A DNA stretch of 64,000 nt, from the NCBI RefSeq assembly GCF_022655595.1, contig NZ_CP093379.1, positions 2,042,501 to 2,106,500 of the forward strand. Reading direction: 5' to 3'. Shown piece by piece: positions 63,135 through 64,000 of this stretch (positions are counted from its first letter, which is position 1; each line of letters starts with the position of its first letter). Below the pieces are notes generated by a model that saw nothing but the letters and a program-made list of their open reading frames with translations, was not told the origin of the DNA and did no database searches. The translations under genes were made by a program, and so were the position numbers. This DNA is from Ignatzschineria rhizosphaerae (GTDB lineage Bacteria > Pseudomonadota > Gammaproteobacteria > Cardiobacteriales > Wohlfahrtiimonadaceae).

Positions 63135-64000
63135 CTATTCTAAAATAATAGGGAAAGGATTAGGGCAAAGTTGACCTATCACAAGTGCCTCTATTGCCCC
63201 TGTTGCTTTAGGCACATTCCCAATTTGCCGCATCCTTGTTTGATAACCAAGCAATGCAAATGCGATCGCTTCTTTAGCATCACTTGAGATCCCAATCTCC
63301 TCATTGGTTAACACAGAGATATTAGGGAGTTCTTCTTGTAGATAAGACACAAGAGCTAAATTATAAGCCCCGCCACCCCCAATAATCACCTCATCAATTA
63401 GATGATAAGGCAATATAAATTGCCGATAATTCTCAGCAATAGTGTAAGCGGTAAATCTTGTCAAAGTATGAATCAAATCTTCCGGCTTTTCGTAAGAAAA
63501 AGATTGTAATAATTGATCTGTAAAGCGGCTGCCAAAAAGCTCTCTTCCCGTTGATTTAGGCGGTTTTTCTAGTAGGTAAGGATGCGCTATTAATTGTGAG
63601 TATAAATCCTCAATTAACGCCCCACTTTTGGCAATAGCGCCTTTATCATCAAAAGGTTTTTGATAAAGATACATCATGGCATCATTAATCATCATATTGC
63701 CAGGACCGGTATCAAAGGCCCAGATATCTTCAATGGTCGCTTTTTGAGGCATGACCGTCACATTCCCAATTCCCCCAATATTTTGAAGCAATCGATTCTT
63801 CTGAGGATGACTATAGAGTATCAACTCTGTTAAGGGCACTAAAGGCGCACCATCACCGCCGGCGGCAACATCCATCATACGAAAATTAAAATAGACATCT
63901 GTTTGGTGCTGATAAGCCATCAAAGAGGGATCGCCTATTTGGAGAGTCGATGGCATCAATCCTGCTTTTTTAGCAACTTTTTGGGGAAGATGGTAGATCG
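63135..64000 (-). CDS. anmK: anhydro-N-acetylmuramic acid kinase (5' end outside window)
   Basis: The frame stays open to the right edge, giving 288 visible residues of a protein normally about 370 long. Blocks: TLQIGDPSLMAYQHQTDVY near the visible start, MMDVAAGGDGAPLVPLTEL, NIGGIGNVT, FDTGPGNMMINDAM and EVIIGGGGAYN near the end. It phosphorylates and opens anhydroMurNAc during peptidoglycan recycling. In the D-F-R segment that precedes the second motif this protein reads N-F-R, replacing an Asp thought to be catalytic. Convergent spacing to kdoO is 142 bp on the same strand. Confidence 0.9.
   Translation of the reverse strand, partial: IYHLPQKVAKKAGLMPSTLQIGDPSLMAYQHQTDVYFNFRMMDVAAGGDGAPLVPLTELILYSHPQKNRLLQNIGGIGNVTVMPQKATIEDIWAFDTGPGNMMINDAMMYLYQKPFDDKGAIAKSGALIEDLYSQLIAHPYLLEKPPKSTGRELFGSRFTDQLLQSFSYEKPEDLIHTLTRFTAYTIAENYRQFILPYHLIDEVIIGGGGAYNLALVSYLQEELPNISVLTNEEIGISSDAKEAIAFALLGYQTRMRQIGNVPKATGAIEALVIGQLCPNPFPIILE

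Overview
The window reads as a chromosomal stretch of a low-GC gammaproteobacterium (about 40% GC by eye). RlhA, YpfJ, IspB, PatA, RecG, KdoO and AnmK all look gammaproteobacterial. The AT-rich codon use and amine/amino-acid catabolism would fit an Ignatzschineria- or Wohlfahrtiimonas-like bacterium, but that is inference. No rRNA, tRNA, CRISPR array, prophage or plasmid backbone was seen.

Layout. 1-5.2 kb: end of an IclR regulator, hutG-gltS (last step of histidine breakdown plus a glutamate carrier), IS copy 1, small exported proteins and a lipoprotein gene broken by a 26-bp tandem duplication. 5.3-15.3 kb: an L,D-transpeptidase, rlhA, a LysR regulator divergent from an M20 deacylase, a ferric-reductase-like protein, IS copy 2 and a methyltransferase. 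15.5-19.7 kb: an exported ankyrin protein and a thiazole operon (tenI-thiS-thiG-thiF) behind a TPP riboswitch. 19.8-23.4 kb: a three-subunit periplasmic dehydrogenase (small subunit, GMC flavoprotein, triheme cytochrome c). 23.8-27.2 kb: two PotF-like binding proteins separated by IS copy 3. 27.3-35.8 kb: a P-loop protein, AEC carrier, ChaA-type antiporter, membrane zinc-ribbon protein, ispB, a lipoprotein, ypfJ and a second ankyrin protein. 36.2-43.1 kb: gabD, an aminobutyraldehyde-type dehydrogenase, patA and nhaC. 43.8-64 kb: recG and mostly single-gene units (acyltransferase, YcsI/DUF1445, ion channel, Fe-alcohol dehydrogenase, TetR plus Bcr-type MFS pump, DyP peroxidase, Nudix, esterase, CoA-disulfide-reductase-like enzyme, MipA/OmpV porin, FadR-type regulator, LysE exporter, kdoO), ending in anmK, which is cut by the window edge.

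How genes work together. Putrescine is the main theme: PotF-like proteins could bind it, PatA deaminates it to 4-aminobutanal, the aldehyde dehydrogenase gives GABA and GabD finishes the route to succinate. No GABA transaminase gene and no pot permease or ATPase genes lie here. The thi genes build the thiazole half of thiamine, and the riboswitch appears to act on translation.

The most notable signals are not ordinary genes. (1) The octamer TGCCGGCA occurs at least 19 times by hand count where about 0.4 is expected, in two reading frames and in intergenic DNA. (2) An intergenic repeat of about 160 bp with 18-bp terminal inverted repeats looks like a MITE (six copies), often beside a second repeat of about 90 bp (three copies). 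(3) Three almost identical 872-bp IS481-family elements each have a perfect 7-bp target duplication and a hairpin that places the Shine-Dalgarno in its loop. (4) A 26-bp tandem repeat could switch a lipoprotein gene on and off. (5) Several long palindromes look like undescribed operators, above all a pair of related 17-mers before gabD and a 31-bp palindrome before a membrane zinc-ribbon gene.
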